A stretch of DNA of 64,000 nt from Streptomyces ferrugineus (GCF_015160855.1 NZ_CP063373.1:5828001-5892000), one strand, 5' to 3'; shown: positions 26,884 through 36,043, numbered from the stretch's first letter. Made by a program: numbers and translations. The notes: generated from the letters alone by a model not told the origin.

Positions 26884-29217
26884 ATGACCCGCTTCCTTCC
26901 GCAGAGGCCGCCGCACCAGGTGCTGTCGGCCCTCTCCCGTATGCCGGCCCTGGAGTCGCTGCTGCTGGCCGACACCCTGGTCGCGTTGACGGTCGGGGGC
27001 GCCTTCCGGCTGGCGGGCGCCACCGATCTCGCCGACCTGTGCTGGGCCCTGGGCACCATCGTCGCCGTCGGGCCCGCGGTGGGCTGGGTGCTGGGCGCCC
27101 TCAGGCGCGGTCAGGCCGGCGTCGACCTGATCGCGGTCCTGGCGCTGGCCGGCACGCTCGCGGTCGGCGAGTACCTGGCGGGATCGCTGATCGCGCTGAT
27201 GCTCGCCTCGGGCCGCACGCTGGAGGCGGCCGCCCGGCGGCGGGCCTCGCACGATCTGCGCGCCCTGCTGGAGCACGCGCCCCGCACCGCCAGGCGCCGC
27301 ACCGGCACCGAGGTGCGCATGGTGCCGTTGGGCGAGGTGGCGGTCGGCGATCTCCTCGTCGTCGGGCCCGGCGAAGTCGTCCCCGTCGACGGGATCGTGG
27401 TCCGGGACCCGGCCGTGCTCGACGAGTCGGTGCTCACCGGTGAGCCGCTGGCCGTGCGGCGGGCGCCGGGCCGCTCGGTGCGCAGCGGCGCCGTCAACGC
27501 GGGCGGTGCCTTCGAGCTGCGTGCGTCGGCGACGGAGCGGGACAGCACGTACGCGGGGATCGTTCGGCTGGCCCGGCAGGCCGGGGCGCAGTCCGCGCCG
27601 GTGGTCCGGCTGGCCGACCGGTACGCGGCCTGGTTCCTGCCGCTCACCGTGGCCGTGGCGGGGCTGACCTGGCTGGTCAGCGGATCCGCCGTGCGGGCGG
27701 TGGCGGTGCTGGTGGTCGCCACGCCGTGCCCGCTGCTGCTGGCCGCGCCGGTGGCGGTCGTCTCCGGGCTGTCACGGGCCTCGCGCCGCGGGGTGGTGAT
27801 CCGGGACGGCGGGGCGCTGGAGAACCTCGGCCGGGCCCGCACGCTGCTGCTCGACAAGACGGGGACGCTCACCGGCGGACGCCCGCGGGTGCTGGACGTG
27901 ATCGCGACGCACGGCTGGCAGCCGTCGCAGGTGCTGCGGCTGGCCGCCTCCCTGGACCAGTACTCGCCGCATGTGCTGGCGCGGGCCCTCGTCGACGAGG
28001 CCCGTGAGCGCGGTCTGCGCCTGTCCGTGCCCTCGGACATGTCCGAGGAACCCGGCCGCGGGGCCGTGGGCACCGTCGCCGGACGCCGGATGTGCGTGGG
28101 CCGCCTGGACCTGGGGGTCGACAAGCCCACCTGGGCCCGCGCGGCGGACAACCGAGCCGTCCTGGACGGGGCGGCGGTCGTCTGGCTCAGTGTGGACGGC
28201 CACCCGGTCGGGGCCGTGCTGCTGCGCGATCCGCTGCGTCACGACGCGCCGCGCACGCTGCGCCGGCTGCGCGCGGCGGGCATCGAACGGCTCGTGATGC
28301 TCACCGGCGACCGTGCCGAGCCCGCCCGCGAGGTCGGCGCCGTGCTCGGTCTCGACGAGGTGCGCGCCGGCCTCTCCCCGGCCGACAAGGTCGCCGCGGT
28401 GCGCGCCGAACGCGACCGCGCCGTCACCGTGATGGTCGGCGACGGCGTCAATGACGCGCCCGCGCTCGCCGCCGCCGACATCGGAGTGGCGATGGGCGCC
28501 CGCGGCTCCACGGCGTCCTCCGAGGCCGCCGACATCGTGCTGACCGCCGACCGGGTGGACCGCCTGGCCGACGCGGTCACCATCGCCGTACGGTCCCGGC
28601 GCATCGCGGTGCAGAGCGCGCTCGGCGGGATGGCCCTGTCGCTGGCCGCGATGGCCGCCGCGGCCCTCGGCCTGCTTCCGCCGGCCGCCGGCGCCCTGCT
28701 CCAGGAGGGCATCGACGTCGCCGTGATCCTCAACGCGCTGCGCGCGCTGGGCGACGACCGGGCGTCCCGCACGGCGCTCCAGCCGTCCACGGCGGCGCTG
28801 ATCCACCGCTTCGCGGCCGAGCACGACGACCTCCAGTACGTGCTGGAGACCGTGCGCGGCGCCGCCGACCGGCTCTCGGACGGCCCCGGGCCCGAGGCTC
28901 TCGCGGCCGTACGGGAGGTGCACCGCCTCCTAACCGAGCGGCTGTTGCCGCACGAGCACGCCGAGGAGCACGAGCTCTATCCGGCTCTCGCGTCCGCGCT
29001 CGGCGGCCCCGAGGCCACGGCGACGATGAGCAGGGCCCACGTCGAGATCGACCGTCTCGCCCACCGCATCGCCACCCACCTGACGCTGGCCGGCCCCGAA
29101 GGGCACCTGGCCCCGGAGCAGCTGGACGACCTGCGTGCCTGTCTGTACGGGCTGCACACGGTGCTGCGGCTGCACTTCACGCAAGAAGAAGAGAACTACT
29201 TCTCCCTCGCGCAATGA
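26884..29217 (+). CDS. P1B-5-like metal ATPase with C-terminal hemerythrin domain
   Basis: 777 residues from ATG 26884. There is no N-terminal metal-binding domain. The TM metal motif is TPCP (280-283), phosphorylated Asp 324 lies in DKTGTLTGG, and the hinge is GDGVNDAPAL (519-528). A later helix contains QEGID (607-611), matching the TPC plus QEXXD signature of P1B-5 ATPases such as Sinorhizobium Nia, which handles Ni and Fe. Residues about 640-775 form a hemerythrin-like bundle (HRFAAEHDDL, LPHEHAEEHELYPAL, HVEIDRLAHR, LHFTQEEENYF) that could bind a di-iron centre and sense O2 or iron. Export of Ni2+/Fe2+ next to a NiFe hydrogenase locus is plausible but inferred. Confidence 0.9.
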   Translation: MTRFLPQRPPHQVLSALSRMPALESLLLADTLVALTVGGAFRLAGATDLADLCWALGTIVAVGPAVGWVLGALRRGQAGVDLIAVLALAGTLAVGEYLAGSLIALMLASGRTLEAAARRRASHDLRALLEHAPRTARRRTGTEVRMVPLGEVAVGDLLVVGPGEVVPVDGIVVRDPAVLDESVLTGEPLAVRRAPGRSVRSGAVNAGGAFELRASATERDSTYAGIVRLARQAGAQSAPVVRLADRYAAWFLPLTVAVAGLTWLVSGSAVRAVAVLVVATPCPLLLAAPVAVVSGLSRASRRGVVIRDGGALENLGRARTLLLDKTGTLTGGRPRVLDVIATHGWQPSQVLRLAASLDQYSPHVLARALVDEARERGLRLSVPSDMSEEPGRGAVGTVAGRRMCVGRLDLGVDKPTWARAADNRAVLDGAAVVWLSVDGHPVGAVLLRDPLRHDAPRTLRRLRAAGIERLVMLTGDRAEPAREVGAVLGLDEVRAGLSPADKVAAVRAERDRAVTVMVGDGVNDAPALAAADIGVAMGARGSTASSEAADIVLTADRVDRLADAVTIAVRSRRIAVQSALGGMALSLAAMAAAALGLLPPAAGALLQEGIDVAVILNALRALGDDRASRTALQPSTAALIHRFAAEHDDLQYVLETVRGAADRLSDGPGPEALAAVREVHRLLTERLLPHEHAEEHELYPALASALGGPEATATMSRAHVEIDRLAHRIATHLTLAGPEGHLAPEQLDDLRACLYGLHTVLRLHFTQEEENYFSLAQ

Positions 29218-29227
29218 GGTAGCGACG

Positions 29228-29656
29228 GTGAACGAACCCGTCGATGAGGTCGAGCACCTCGTCCACACGGCGCTCCAACTCGCCCGGCGGGCCGTGGACG
29301 CGGGCGACGCGCACGCCGCGATCGTCGTGCCCCGGGGGTTCACCGAGCCGCTGCACGGCGGGGACGCCGAGGCCGTCCGGGTGCTGGACAGAGTCGACTA
29401 CGGCCTGCAGGCCCAGCTCGCCCGTGCGGTCACCGAGTCCTACGTCACCCAGGTCAACGCCGACCGGCTGTCGGTCGCCACGGCCGTCGCGGCGAGAGCC
29501 CCGCCCAGCATGGGCATGTTCTTCGTGCTGTTCACCGTCGGCTTCGGGGCGCGCGGCTGGGACGCCGTCGGGGCACCGCTGCTCGGCATCGCCGTGTTCT
29601 GCGTCGTCGTGATCGCCGTGACGGCGCTGCTGCTGCGGCTGAGGAGGACACCATGA
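29228..29656 (+). pseudogene. ABC-2 permease remnant, internally deleted
   Basis: From GTG 29228 the frame encodes 142 residues: a soluble segment (AAIVVPRGFTEPL, VTQVNADRLSVATAV) typical of the extracytoplasmic loop of ABC-2 permeases, then one early membrane segment (MGMFFVLFTVGFGARG) joined directly to a C-terminal helix (LLGIAVFCVVVIAVTALLLR). A normal protein has an N-terminal helix and several more TM segments, so both the start and the core are gone though the frame is open. ATGA overlap with the next fragment suggests a former two-permease operon; no ATPase gene is present. Confidence 0.6.
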
Positions 29657-30536
29657 CCGCTCTCGCCGTGACCCGGGCAACCCTGGCGCGTGTGCTGGGC
29701 GACCGCACCGCGCTGTTCTTCATGGTGCTGCTGCCGGTCGCCATCATCGTCGTCATCGGAGTCACCGTGAGCGGCTTCGACCAGTTCCGCGTCGGACTGG
29801 TCCCGGCGGCCAAGGCGGGGCCGGTGGCACGGGAGTTGACCACGGACCTCCAGGAGGCGCCCGGGTTGCGCACCCGTACGTACGACGCCACCCACGACGC
29901 ATGCGCCGCGCTGCCCCGCGCTGGACGCCGTGGTCGTGGTGCCAACGGATCTCGACGCGGACGTGCGGGCCGGGCGGTCCGTCACCGTACGAGTGCTCGT
30001 GGAGCCCTCGGGCAGCGCCGGTCACTCGGCGGTGACCTCGGTGTCGGCCGTGGTGGCGGAGCACGCCGCACGCCTGCAGGCCGCCCGCTTCGCCGGCGAC
30101 GAGGCCGGCGGTTCCTTCGAGGACAACCTCCGCCTCACCCGTAGCGCCGAACGGGCCGCCGCCCCCATCGTTGTCCGCAGCGAGACCGCGGGCGGCGGCC
30201 GCCAGAGCGACTTCCTGCCGCTCGGCTACAGCTACAGCACACCGACCATGCTCGTGCTGTTCGTGTTCATCAACGCCCTGGCGGGCGCCGCGGCCATCGT
30301 GCAGACCCCGACCTGCTGCTGGCCGTTGTGCAGTCCCTGGTGGGCCCGGCGCTGGGCATCGGCCTGGGCATGCTGGGCGGTTGCATGTGGCCCCTGGCCG
30401 TGGTCCCCGAGTGGCTGCGCACCGCGGGGCACGCGGTTCCGCACGCCTGGCGGTCCTCGCCGCCTTCGCCACCGCGCTCCTGGCGGTGGCGGCCCTGTCG
30501 CTGCGGCATGGGCTGGTGTCGACGTCCGGCGGCTGA
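29653..30536 (+). pseudogene. Frameshifted ABC-2 permease
   Basis: It begins well with ATG 29653 and a TM helix (LFFMVLLPVAIIVVIGVTVSG), but the frame is lost near 29925. Homology continues in another frame (VVVVPTDLDADVRAGRSVTV, FLPLGYSYSTPTMLVLFVF) and shifts again near 30310, where GLGMLGGCMWPLAVVPEWLR appears in a third frame. With at least two frameshifts and no ATP-binding partner nearby it cannot make a transporter. Confidence 0.75.
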
Positions 30537-30662
30537 ACTGGCATGACTACGTCACGCACCAAGGGTGTGCCGATCGCCTGGAAGGTCGTCCGGGAACCGG
30601 CTGCACCACACGCGGCTGATCTCCGACATCAGGACACACACCCGCGAGTTGCGCCCGCCCCA

Positions 30663-33032
30663 TCAGTCCGGCAACTCCAGCAAGGCCGTCTCCCCGGGAT
30701 CGACGGCGACCGCACGCCCGGGCAGCCGTACGTCGATCGGTGACGCGTCGGAGGACGGTACGGCGATCTCCAGCTTGCCGCGTTCCAGACGCAGTCGGAC
30801 ACCCCAGTGACCCTGGTAGCGCAGGGCGAACCCGTACGAGGACAGCTCCGGCAACGGCACCGGGTCGAGCCACAGCGCCCCACCCCGCGTCTCCAGACCG
30901 GTCAGCCCGCGCTGCACGAGGTCGAGGGTGCCGGCCATGGCACCCAGATGGATACCCTCGCCAGTGGTACCGCCCTGCACATCGGCGATGTCTCCCTGCA
31001 GCGCCTCCTGCACGAACTTCCACGCCTCGGTACGCCGGCACCGGGCCAGCACCCAGCCGTGGACCAGCCCGCTGAGCGTCGAGCCGTGACTGGTGCGGTG
31101 CATGTAGTAGTCGACCGTGCGCCGCCACATCTCGTCATCCAGCCGATAGCCCAACCGGCGGAACAGCTCGCGCAGTTCGGCCGGCGCGAAGAGATAGCCC
31201 AGCATCAGCACGTCGGCCTGCTTGGAGGCCTTGTAGTGGTTGACGGAGTCCCCCTCCGCCTCCAGGATCCGATCCAGGCGGCGGATGTCGCCGTAGCGCT
31301 GCCAGTACTTCTCCCAAGGGAGTTCGGCAAGTTCGCCGTAACCCTCGAACTGGCTGATGACGCCACGGTGGAAGGGCACATGGAGGGTGCGGGAGACGTC
31401 TTCCCATTGTTCGAGTTCCCCTCCGTCGAGTCCGGTGCGTTCGACGAGTTCGCGCCGCCGGGGCTCGGGCAGGGTGCCGAGCAGCTCCAGGGTGCGGACC
31501 AGCACCCAGGCCGCGGTGACGTTCGTGTACGCGTTGTCGTCGAGACCCGGCGCCTCGCTGCCCGGGTACGCCTCGTGGTACTCGTCCGGACCCACGACTC
31601 CCTTGATGCGGTGCCGGCCCAGGCTCTCGTCGTACACGGCCCGGTCGGCCCAGAACCGGGCGATCTGCAACAGCATCTCGGCGCCCTTGGTGTGCAGGAA
31701 CTCCATGTCGCCGCTCGCCTCGCAGTACTGCCACACGTTGTAGGCGATCGCCGAGCCCACATGGTGCTGGAGATGGGAGTGGTCGGGCAGCCACCGCCCC
31801 GAACGGGGGTTCAGGTGAAGCTGCTGGGTCTCCTCGCGTCCGTCGCTGCCGCTCTGCCACGGATACATCGCACCCCGATGGCCAGCCGAACTGGCCGCGA
31901 TGCGGGCCTGTTCAAGGCGGCGGTGACGATAGCGGAGCAGAGCGCGGGACACCTCCGGGAAATGCAGATTCAAGTAAGGCAGGACGAACAGCTCGTCCCA
32001 GAAGACATGGCCTCGGTAGGCCTCGCCGTGCAGCCCGCGGGCAGGCACGCCGACATCGAGGTCGGCGGTGTGCGGGGAGAGGGTCTGCAGGACATGGAAG
32101 AGGTGCAGCCGCAGGATCCGGCCCGACTCGCCGGGCACATCGAGCTCCGCACGACGCCAGAGCTGGTCCCACGCGGTGAGGTGCGACTCGAGAAGGTCGT
32201 CGAAGCCCGGGGACCGGCCCACCCGGTCGACGGCTGCGTGCAGCGGGTCGCTGATAGCCGGGTCGCGGGAGGTGTGCAGGGCCACGGTCTTGTCGACGGT
32301 GGCGGTGAGGCCGTCCGTCAGGTACAGCCGTGTGTGCTGGGTGGTGCGAGAATCGTCGCTGTCGGCCACGACGGGCATGTCGGCGGTCAGCCGAGCTGCC
32401 ATGCCGATCCGGATGTCGGAGGTGCGGGTGCGGCAGCGCAGCCACACCGTGTCCGGAGTGGCGGTGCCGGTATGCACATGCGTGAGGTGGTGGCCGTCCA
32501 GGTCCCCGTAGCGCGCCACGCCGGCGTTGGTGACTCCGCCGTCCAGGGCCGCCTCCACCTCCAGTTCGCCGGAGAACCCCTCGGCCGTGAACTCGGTGCG
32601 TAGGGCGGCCATATGTGGGTCGCCCATATGAACAAGCCGCTGCTGGCGGATGGACAGCACGCGTCCCTCGCCAAGGTCGTAGCGCGTGCGCCGTTCGAGC
32701 ATGCCCGAGGCCAGGAGCAGATCCAGTCCGTGTGTGAGCACGGGCGTGGTGTCGGGGGTGAGCCACGGCCCGCCGGGGAGGCGGAAGCGCAGCGGCAGCC
32801 AGTTGGGAACGTTGACCATGTCCTCGTTCTCCACACGGCGGCCCGCGACATCGGACGTGAGCCGGTTGTAGATGCCGGCCACATACGTCCCCGGATAGTG
32901 CACCTCATCGGCAGCACACTCCGGAAGCGCACCCCGAGTGGCGAAGTAGCCGTTGCCCAACGTGCACAGCGACTCCCGCAGCCGCTCGTCAGCCGGTTTG
33001 TACCCCTCGTACTCCCAGCTCCAGTCCGTCAC
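30663..33032 (-). CDS. Glycoside hydrolase family 65 disaccharide phosphorylase
   Basis: GTG 33032, preceded by GAGGAG, gives 789 residues (a GTG at 33047 is possible). Features: N-terminal WSWEYEGYKPADERLRESL and LGNGYFATRG; catalytic-domain LFVLPYLNLHFPEVSRALL; and VVGPDEYHEAYPG, whose Glu is the expected general acid. GH65 enzymes phosphorolyse trehalose, maltose, kojibiose or nigerose to beta-glucose 1-phosphate plus sugar, saving one ATP per hexose. A beta-phosphoglucomutase-like gene precedes it, completing the route to glucose 6-phosphate. The exact disaccharide cannot be told. Confidence 0.92.
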   Translation of the reverse strand: MTDWSWEYEGYKPADERLRESLCTLGNGYFATRGALPECAADEVHYPGTYVAGIYNRLTSDVAGRRVENEDMVNVPNWLPLRFRLPGGPWLTPDTTPVLTHGLDLLLASGMLERRTRYDLGEGRVLSIRQQRLVHMGDPHMAALRTEFTAEGFSGELEVEAALDGGVTNAGVARYGDLDGHHLTHVHTGTATPDTVWLRCRTRTSDIRIGMAARLTADMPVVADSDDSRTTQHTRLYLTDGLTATVDKTVALHTSRDPAISDPLHAAVDRVGRSPGFDDLLESHLTAWDQLWRRAELDVPGESGRILRLHLFHVLQTLSPHTADLDVGVPARGLHGEAYRGHVFWDELFVLPYLNLHFPEVSRALLRYRHRRLEQARIAASSAGHRGAMYPWQSGSDGREETQQLHLNPRSGRWLPDHSHLQHHVGSAIAYNVWQYCEASGDMEFLHTKGAEMLLQIARFWADRAVYDESLGRHRIKGVVGPDEYHEAYPGSEAPGLDDNAYTNVTAAWVLVRTLELLGTLPEPRRRELVERTGLDGGELEQWEDVSRTLHVPFHRGVISQFEGYGELAELPWEKYWQRYGDIRRLDRILEAEGDSVNHYKASKQADVLMLGYLFAPAELRELFRRLGYRLDDEMWRRTVDYYMHRTSHGSTLSGLVHGWVLARCRRTEAWKFVQEALQGDIADVQGGTTGEGIHLGAMAGTLDLVQRGLTGLETRGGALWLDPVPLPELSSYGFALRYQGHWGVRLRLERGKLEIAVPSSDASPIDVRLPGRAVAVDPGETALLELPD

Positions 33033-33043
33033 GTCGACGCTCC

Positions 33044-33802
33044 TCACGCCAGCAGTTCCGCCAGGTCCCGTACGACGATGTCGGCGCCGTGCCGCCGCAG
33101 CCTCTCCCCCGAGTCCCGGGTGCCACCCCGGTCGACCCCGACCACCAGAGCGAACCCACCCCTGCGCCCCGCCTCCACCCCCGCCAGCGCGTCCTCCACC
33201 ACGACAGCCCCCTCGGCAGACACACCCAGCCGGGACACGGCCTCCAAAAACAGATCCGGCTCCGGCTTACCCGCAAGACCCAGCCGAGCCGCCTCACCCC
33301 CGTCCACCAGCACGTCGAACAAGTCCCGCACCCCAGCCCGGCTCAACAACTCCCCCGCATGCCGAGACGCCGAAGCCGCAGCCACCCCCACCCCCACCCC
33401 ACGCAACACCCGCACCAACCGGACCGTCCCCCGATACGCATCAACACCGTCCGCACGCAGCCGCTCCATAAACAGCCGCTCCTTCTCGGCAGCCACCGCA
33501 CGCACCCTCTCCGCCGACGCCTCCACACCCCGCGCGGCAAGAAAAGCCGCCGCACCGTCCAGACGGGACCTGCCATCCACATACCGCAGATAGTCCTCCC
33601 CCACATCAAAAGGACGCCGCTGATCCGCATCCGCCGGCGGATGCGCCCCCAGGAAGCCGTCGAAGGCCTCCTTCCAGGCAGCCGCATGCACCCGAGCCGA
33701 ATCAGTGATCACACCATCGGTGTCGAACACGACGGCACGGATGTGCCGTAACACGGGTGCGAGTGCGTTCGCGGACGCCGTCGGGGTAGGCGGGCTCTCC
33801 AT
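33044..33802 (-). CDS. HAD phosphatase, beta-phosphoglucomutase-like
   Basis: ATG 33802 with GGAG upstream gives 252 residues. HAD motif I appears as VVFDTDGVITDSARVHAAAW, and the later motifs are AGKPEPDLFLEA and VVVEDALAGVEAGRRGG. With the GH65 gene 11 bases downstream it most likely converts beta-glucose 1-phosphate to glucose 6-phosphate. Motif I is DTDG; the second Asp, the acid/base of the mutases, is present. Its start is two bases after the USP-4 stop. The region 33150-33600 has long A/C-rich plus-strand runs, unlike its surroundings. Confidence 0.87.
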   Translation of the reverse strand: MESPPTPTASANALAPVLRHIRAVVFDTDGVITDSARVHAAAWKEAFDGFLGAHPPADADQRRPFDVGEDYLRYVDGRSRLDGAAAFLAARGVEASAERVRAVAAEKERLFMERLRADGVDAYRGTVRLVRVLRGVGVGVAAASASRHAGELLSRAGVRDLFDVLVDGGEAARLGLAGKPEPDLFLEAVSRLGVSAEGAVVVEDALAGVEAGRRGGFALVVGVDRGGTRDSGERLRRHGADIVVRDLAELLA

Positions 33803-33804
33803 GG

Positions 33805-34650
33805 TCACTCCGGTTGGGGTATGACGGCTACGGGGCAGGCGGCATGGTGCAGGAGCGTGTGTCCCACGCGTCCGAGTTGCAGCCCGAACTGGCCGGACCG
33901 GCGCCGCGCACCGATCACGACGAGGTCCGCGGCCGCCGACCGGCGCAGCAGCACCCGGCGGGCCGGGCCCTCCACCGTGTCGCGACGCACCCGCACGCCC
34001 GGGTGGTCGGCCATCGAGTCGTGGAGAACGGCGTCCAGCAAGGCGGACGCCCGTGCTTTTTGCTGGTCGGCCGACTCGTGGGCGGGGGCTCGCCAGGCTC
34101 GTACGGCATCGAGCGTGCACCCGCGTGCCTCGGCCTCGCGGAAGGCGAATCTCACGGCCTCACCGGCGATCGCGGGGTCGGCCGCGCCGAGCAGGATCCG
34201 CTCGTGGGTGCCCGCCAGGCCGGCCTTGTCGCCGCGGACCACGATCACCGGTCCGTGGGCGCGGGCGGCCACGGCCAAGCCGACCGAGCCCAGCAGCAGG
34301 CCGGCGAACTCGCCCCGGCCGCGCGAGCCGGTGATCACGGCGAAGGCGTAGTGGGATTCGCCCAGGAGCGCGTCCGCCGCCTCGTTGGGGACCACCTCGG
34401 CCGAGATCTTCACCTCGGGGTTGCGTCGCCGGGCGCGTTCGGCGGCGGTGCCGACGATGTTCTCCGCCAGGACTCGCTCGGACGGGCGTTCCTCCCCGAC
34501 GGACGGCACGTCGCCCTCGTACCTCGCCCACAGGGACGCGTATATCAGGCGCAGCGGCAGACCGTGCCGGGCCGCCTCGTCCACGGCCCAGTCGACCGCG
34601 GTGAGACTCGGATCCGATCCATCGACACCTACGACCAGGGGCAGCTCCAT
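33805..34650 (-). CDS. Tandem-domain universal stress protein (USP-4)
   Basis: 281 residues from ATG 34650 (AAAGG upstream). Domain 1: LVVGVDGSDPSLTAVDWAVDE and ITGSRGRGEFAGLLLGSVG; domain 2: RILLGAADPAIAGEAVRFAF and VIGARRRSGQFGLQLGRVGHT. It resembles USP-1 and USP-7. It is the first gene of a USP, HAD, GH65 operon and is divergent from USP-5 across a spacer with a perfect palindrome at 34736, so the sugar-phosphorylase pair may be stress-induced. Confidence 0.88.
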   Translation of the reverse strand: MELPLVVGVDGSDPSLTAVDWAVDEAARHGLPLRLIYASLWARYEGDVPSVGEERPSERVLAENIVGTAAERARRRNPEVKISAEVVPNEAADALLGESHYAFAVITGSRGRGEFAGLLLGSVGLAVAARAHGPVIVVRGDKAGLAGTHERILLGAADPAIAGEAVRFAFREAEARGCTLDAVRAWRAPAHESADQQKARASALLDAVLHDSMADHPGVRVRRDTVEGPARRVLLRRSAAADLVVIGARRRSGQFGLQLGRVGHTLLHHAACPVAVIPQPE

Positions 34651-34735
34651 CGCATCCACCGCCTTTCGTCGGGCCGCAGCATGGTGCGGCGCGGGGTCCC
34701 ACTCCACCGTGGCACGCGCGACCGGGGGGCTGCAG

Positions 34736-34749
34736 GGGCCGATCGGCCC
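34736..34749. promoter_or_regulatory. GGGCCG-N2-CGGCCC box (AT centre)
   Basis: Perfect GGGCCGATCGGCCC identical to the box at 20976, in the 257-base spacer between divergent USP-4 and USP-5; about 86 bases upstream of the USP-4 start and 159 upstream of USP-5. A weaker relative is near 34830. Confidence 0.65.
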
Positions 34750-34907
34750 GGGCGCCTGCCCGAGCAGCCCCGGGGGCGGCGACGAGCGGGCCCGCGTGCG
34801 GTGGCAAGGGACCGTTGGGCACGGGCCCGGAACCGGTCGGCCCATGCTTCGCCGACCCTGAGGGGGAGAACGTGGGAGCACAGGCCGGGCCGTCCGGGGA
34901 GGCAACC

Positions 34908-35414
34908 ATGACCGAGCACGCCGACGGAATCGTGGTGGGCGTCGACGGGTCCGAGGCGTCCGTGGCCGCGCTGCGCTGGGCGGCGGAGCAGGCACGGGCC
35001 CTCGGGGCGGGGGTCGTCGCCGTGCACGCCTGGGAGCCGGGCACGGCCGGGTACGCGCCGTACGCGCCGGTGTCGGCCCGCCCGACGGTCTCGGACCAGC
35101 GCGAGCGGGCCGCCGAGGTCCTGGCCTCGGCCGTGCGCGAGGCCTTCGGTTCGCACGTCGACCCCGGTGTGCGTGCCGTCGTGGTGGAGGGGCCGCCCGT
35201 GCGAGTGCTTCTGCGGTACGCGCACGGCGCCCTGCTGCTGGCCCTGGGCCGCGCGGGGCACGAGCGGTGGGAGACCCCGGCGGTGGGCACGGTGAGCCGT
35301 GAGTGCCAGCGGCATGCCGCGGTGCCCGTGGTGACGGTGCCGGTCTCCGAGGGTCGCGCGCCACGCCTCAGGGCTGTCGGTGCCCCTTCCGTCGTACGGA
35401 GCGGAGCCGCGTGA
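34908..35414 (+). CDS. Single-domain universal stress protein (USP-5)
   Basis: ATG 34908 with GGGGAGG upstream gives 168 residues, one USP domain only: IVVGVDGSEASVAALRWAAEQ, VAVHAWEPGT, then LLALGRAGHERWETPAVGTVS where the usual ATP loop GSRGxGG is changed, and a C-terminal tail after VVTVPVSEG. It is the only single-domain USP of the eight and ATP binding is doubtful. Its stop is 13 bases before the shortened flavodoxin. Confidence 0.85.
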   Translation: MTEHADGIVVGVDGSEASVAALRWAAEQARALGAGVVAVHAWEPGTAGYAPYAPVSARPTVSDQRERAAEVLASAVREAFGSHVDPGVRAVVVEGPPVRVLLRYAHGALLLALGRAGHERWETPAVGTVSRECQRHAAVPVVTVPVSEGRAPRLRAVGAPSVVRSGAA

Positions 35415-35427
35415 CGAGGTGAGCGTC

Positions 35428-35790
35428 ATGCGTGTTCTGGTGGGCAACCAGAGCTGGCTCGACGCGGCCGCACAGTTCGTGAACGAGAGCGCGGAGCTGC
35501 TGGGTCCGCGTCCCGTGTGGCTGTTCAGCGTCGGGATGCCGGGGGCGCTGCGCGGGCCGTTGCGGCGGATGGGTGCTCGGGAGGCCCCCGTGATCCTTCG
35601 CCGAAGCGTGCCCGCGGACCTGCCGTATCGGAGCCATCGGCTCTTCTCCGGCGTCATCCGCGCGTCCCATCTGCCGCTCGGCGGCCGGATCCGGTTCCGT
35701 CTGATGGGCAGCCGCTACGGCGACTGCCGCGACTGGGGCGCCATCGACGCCTGGGCGGTCGAGATCGCCCGGGAGCTGCTGGACGCATGA
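35428..35790 (+). pseudogene. Flavodoxin-domain protein with in-frame internal deletion
   Basis: The 120-residue frame begins MRVLVG, a normal flavodoxin first strand, and then runs straight into NQSWLDAAAQFVNES, which in full-length relatives follows the GSAVH motif some 50 residues later. The rest is normal (PRPVWLFSVGMPGALRG, YRSHRLFSGVI, GDCRDWGAIDAWA). The deleted part contains the FMN phosphate loop and the helix behind it, so FMN binding should be lost. It is either a pseudogene from a clean in-frame deletion or a truncated regulator. A strong terminator follows two bases after the stop. Confidence 0.65.
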
Positions 35791-35792
35791 GG

Positions 35793-35820
35793 GCTCCCCG
35801 CCGCGCGGGCGGCGGGGAGC
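35793..35820. terminator. Strong bidirectional hairpin
   Basis: Perfect 12-bp arms GCTCCCCGCCGC / GCGGCGGGGAGC with a 4-base loop, placed exactly between the converging flavodoxin (stop 35790) and small membrane protein (stop 35837). Confidence 0.85.
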
Positions 35821-35836
35821 AGCATCGGCGGGTGCC

Positions 35837-36043
35837 TCAGCAGCGGACGGACGAGTGGTGGATCGCGGTCTCGGGCCGGTGCGGGGCCCGCGACGGCGGG
35901 GTCGGCCGCCTGCGCGCCCGGCGGCCGCGCCGACGAAGCACGAGCGTGTCGAACAGCGCGGCGAGGACGCATGTCACCCCTGTCGCCGCGAACAGCAGGA
36001 GCGTGAACCGCTCCCAGAACTCCGGTGTGAGACTCGTGCCCAC
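35837..36043 (-). CDS. Small single-TM protein
   Basis: GTG 36043, after a GAGG-rich leader, gives 68 residues: FWERFTLLLFAATGVTCVLAA as one membrane helix followed by a basic, Pro/Arg-rich tail (VLRRRGRRARRRPT). A start at 36112 is possible but its extra residues look non-coding. Positive-inside rule places the tail in the cytoplasm. I do not recognise the family; position inside the stress locus and the terminator at its 3' end support it being a gene. Confidence 0.5.
   Translation of the reverse strand: MGTSLTPEFWERFTLLLFAATGVTCVLAALFDTLVLRRRGRRARRRPTPPSRAPHRPETAIHHSSVRC

Noticed and set aside
30541..30662. Short peptide-like frame after the permease pseudogenes
   Set aside because: No start with ribosome-binding site and no recognisable similarity; likely debris.
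33150..33600. A/C-rich, low-complexity plus strand as a possible repeat or foreign insert
   Set aside because: It is codon usage of the HAD gene on the other strand; protein motifs run through it intact and there are no repeat borders.
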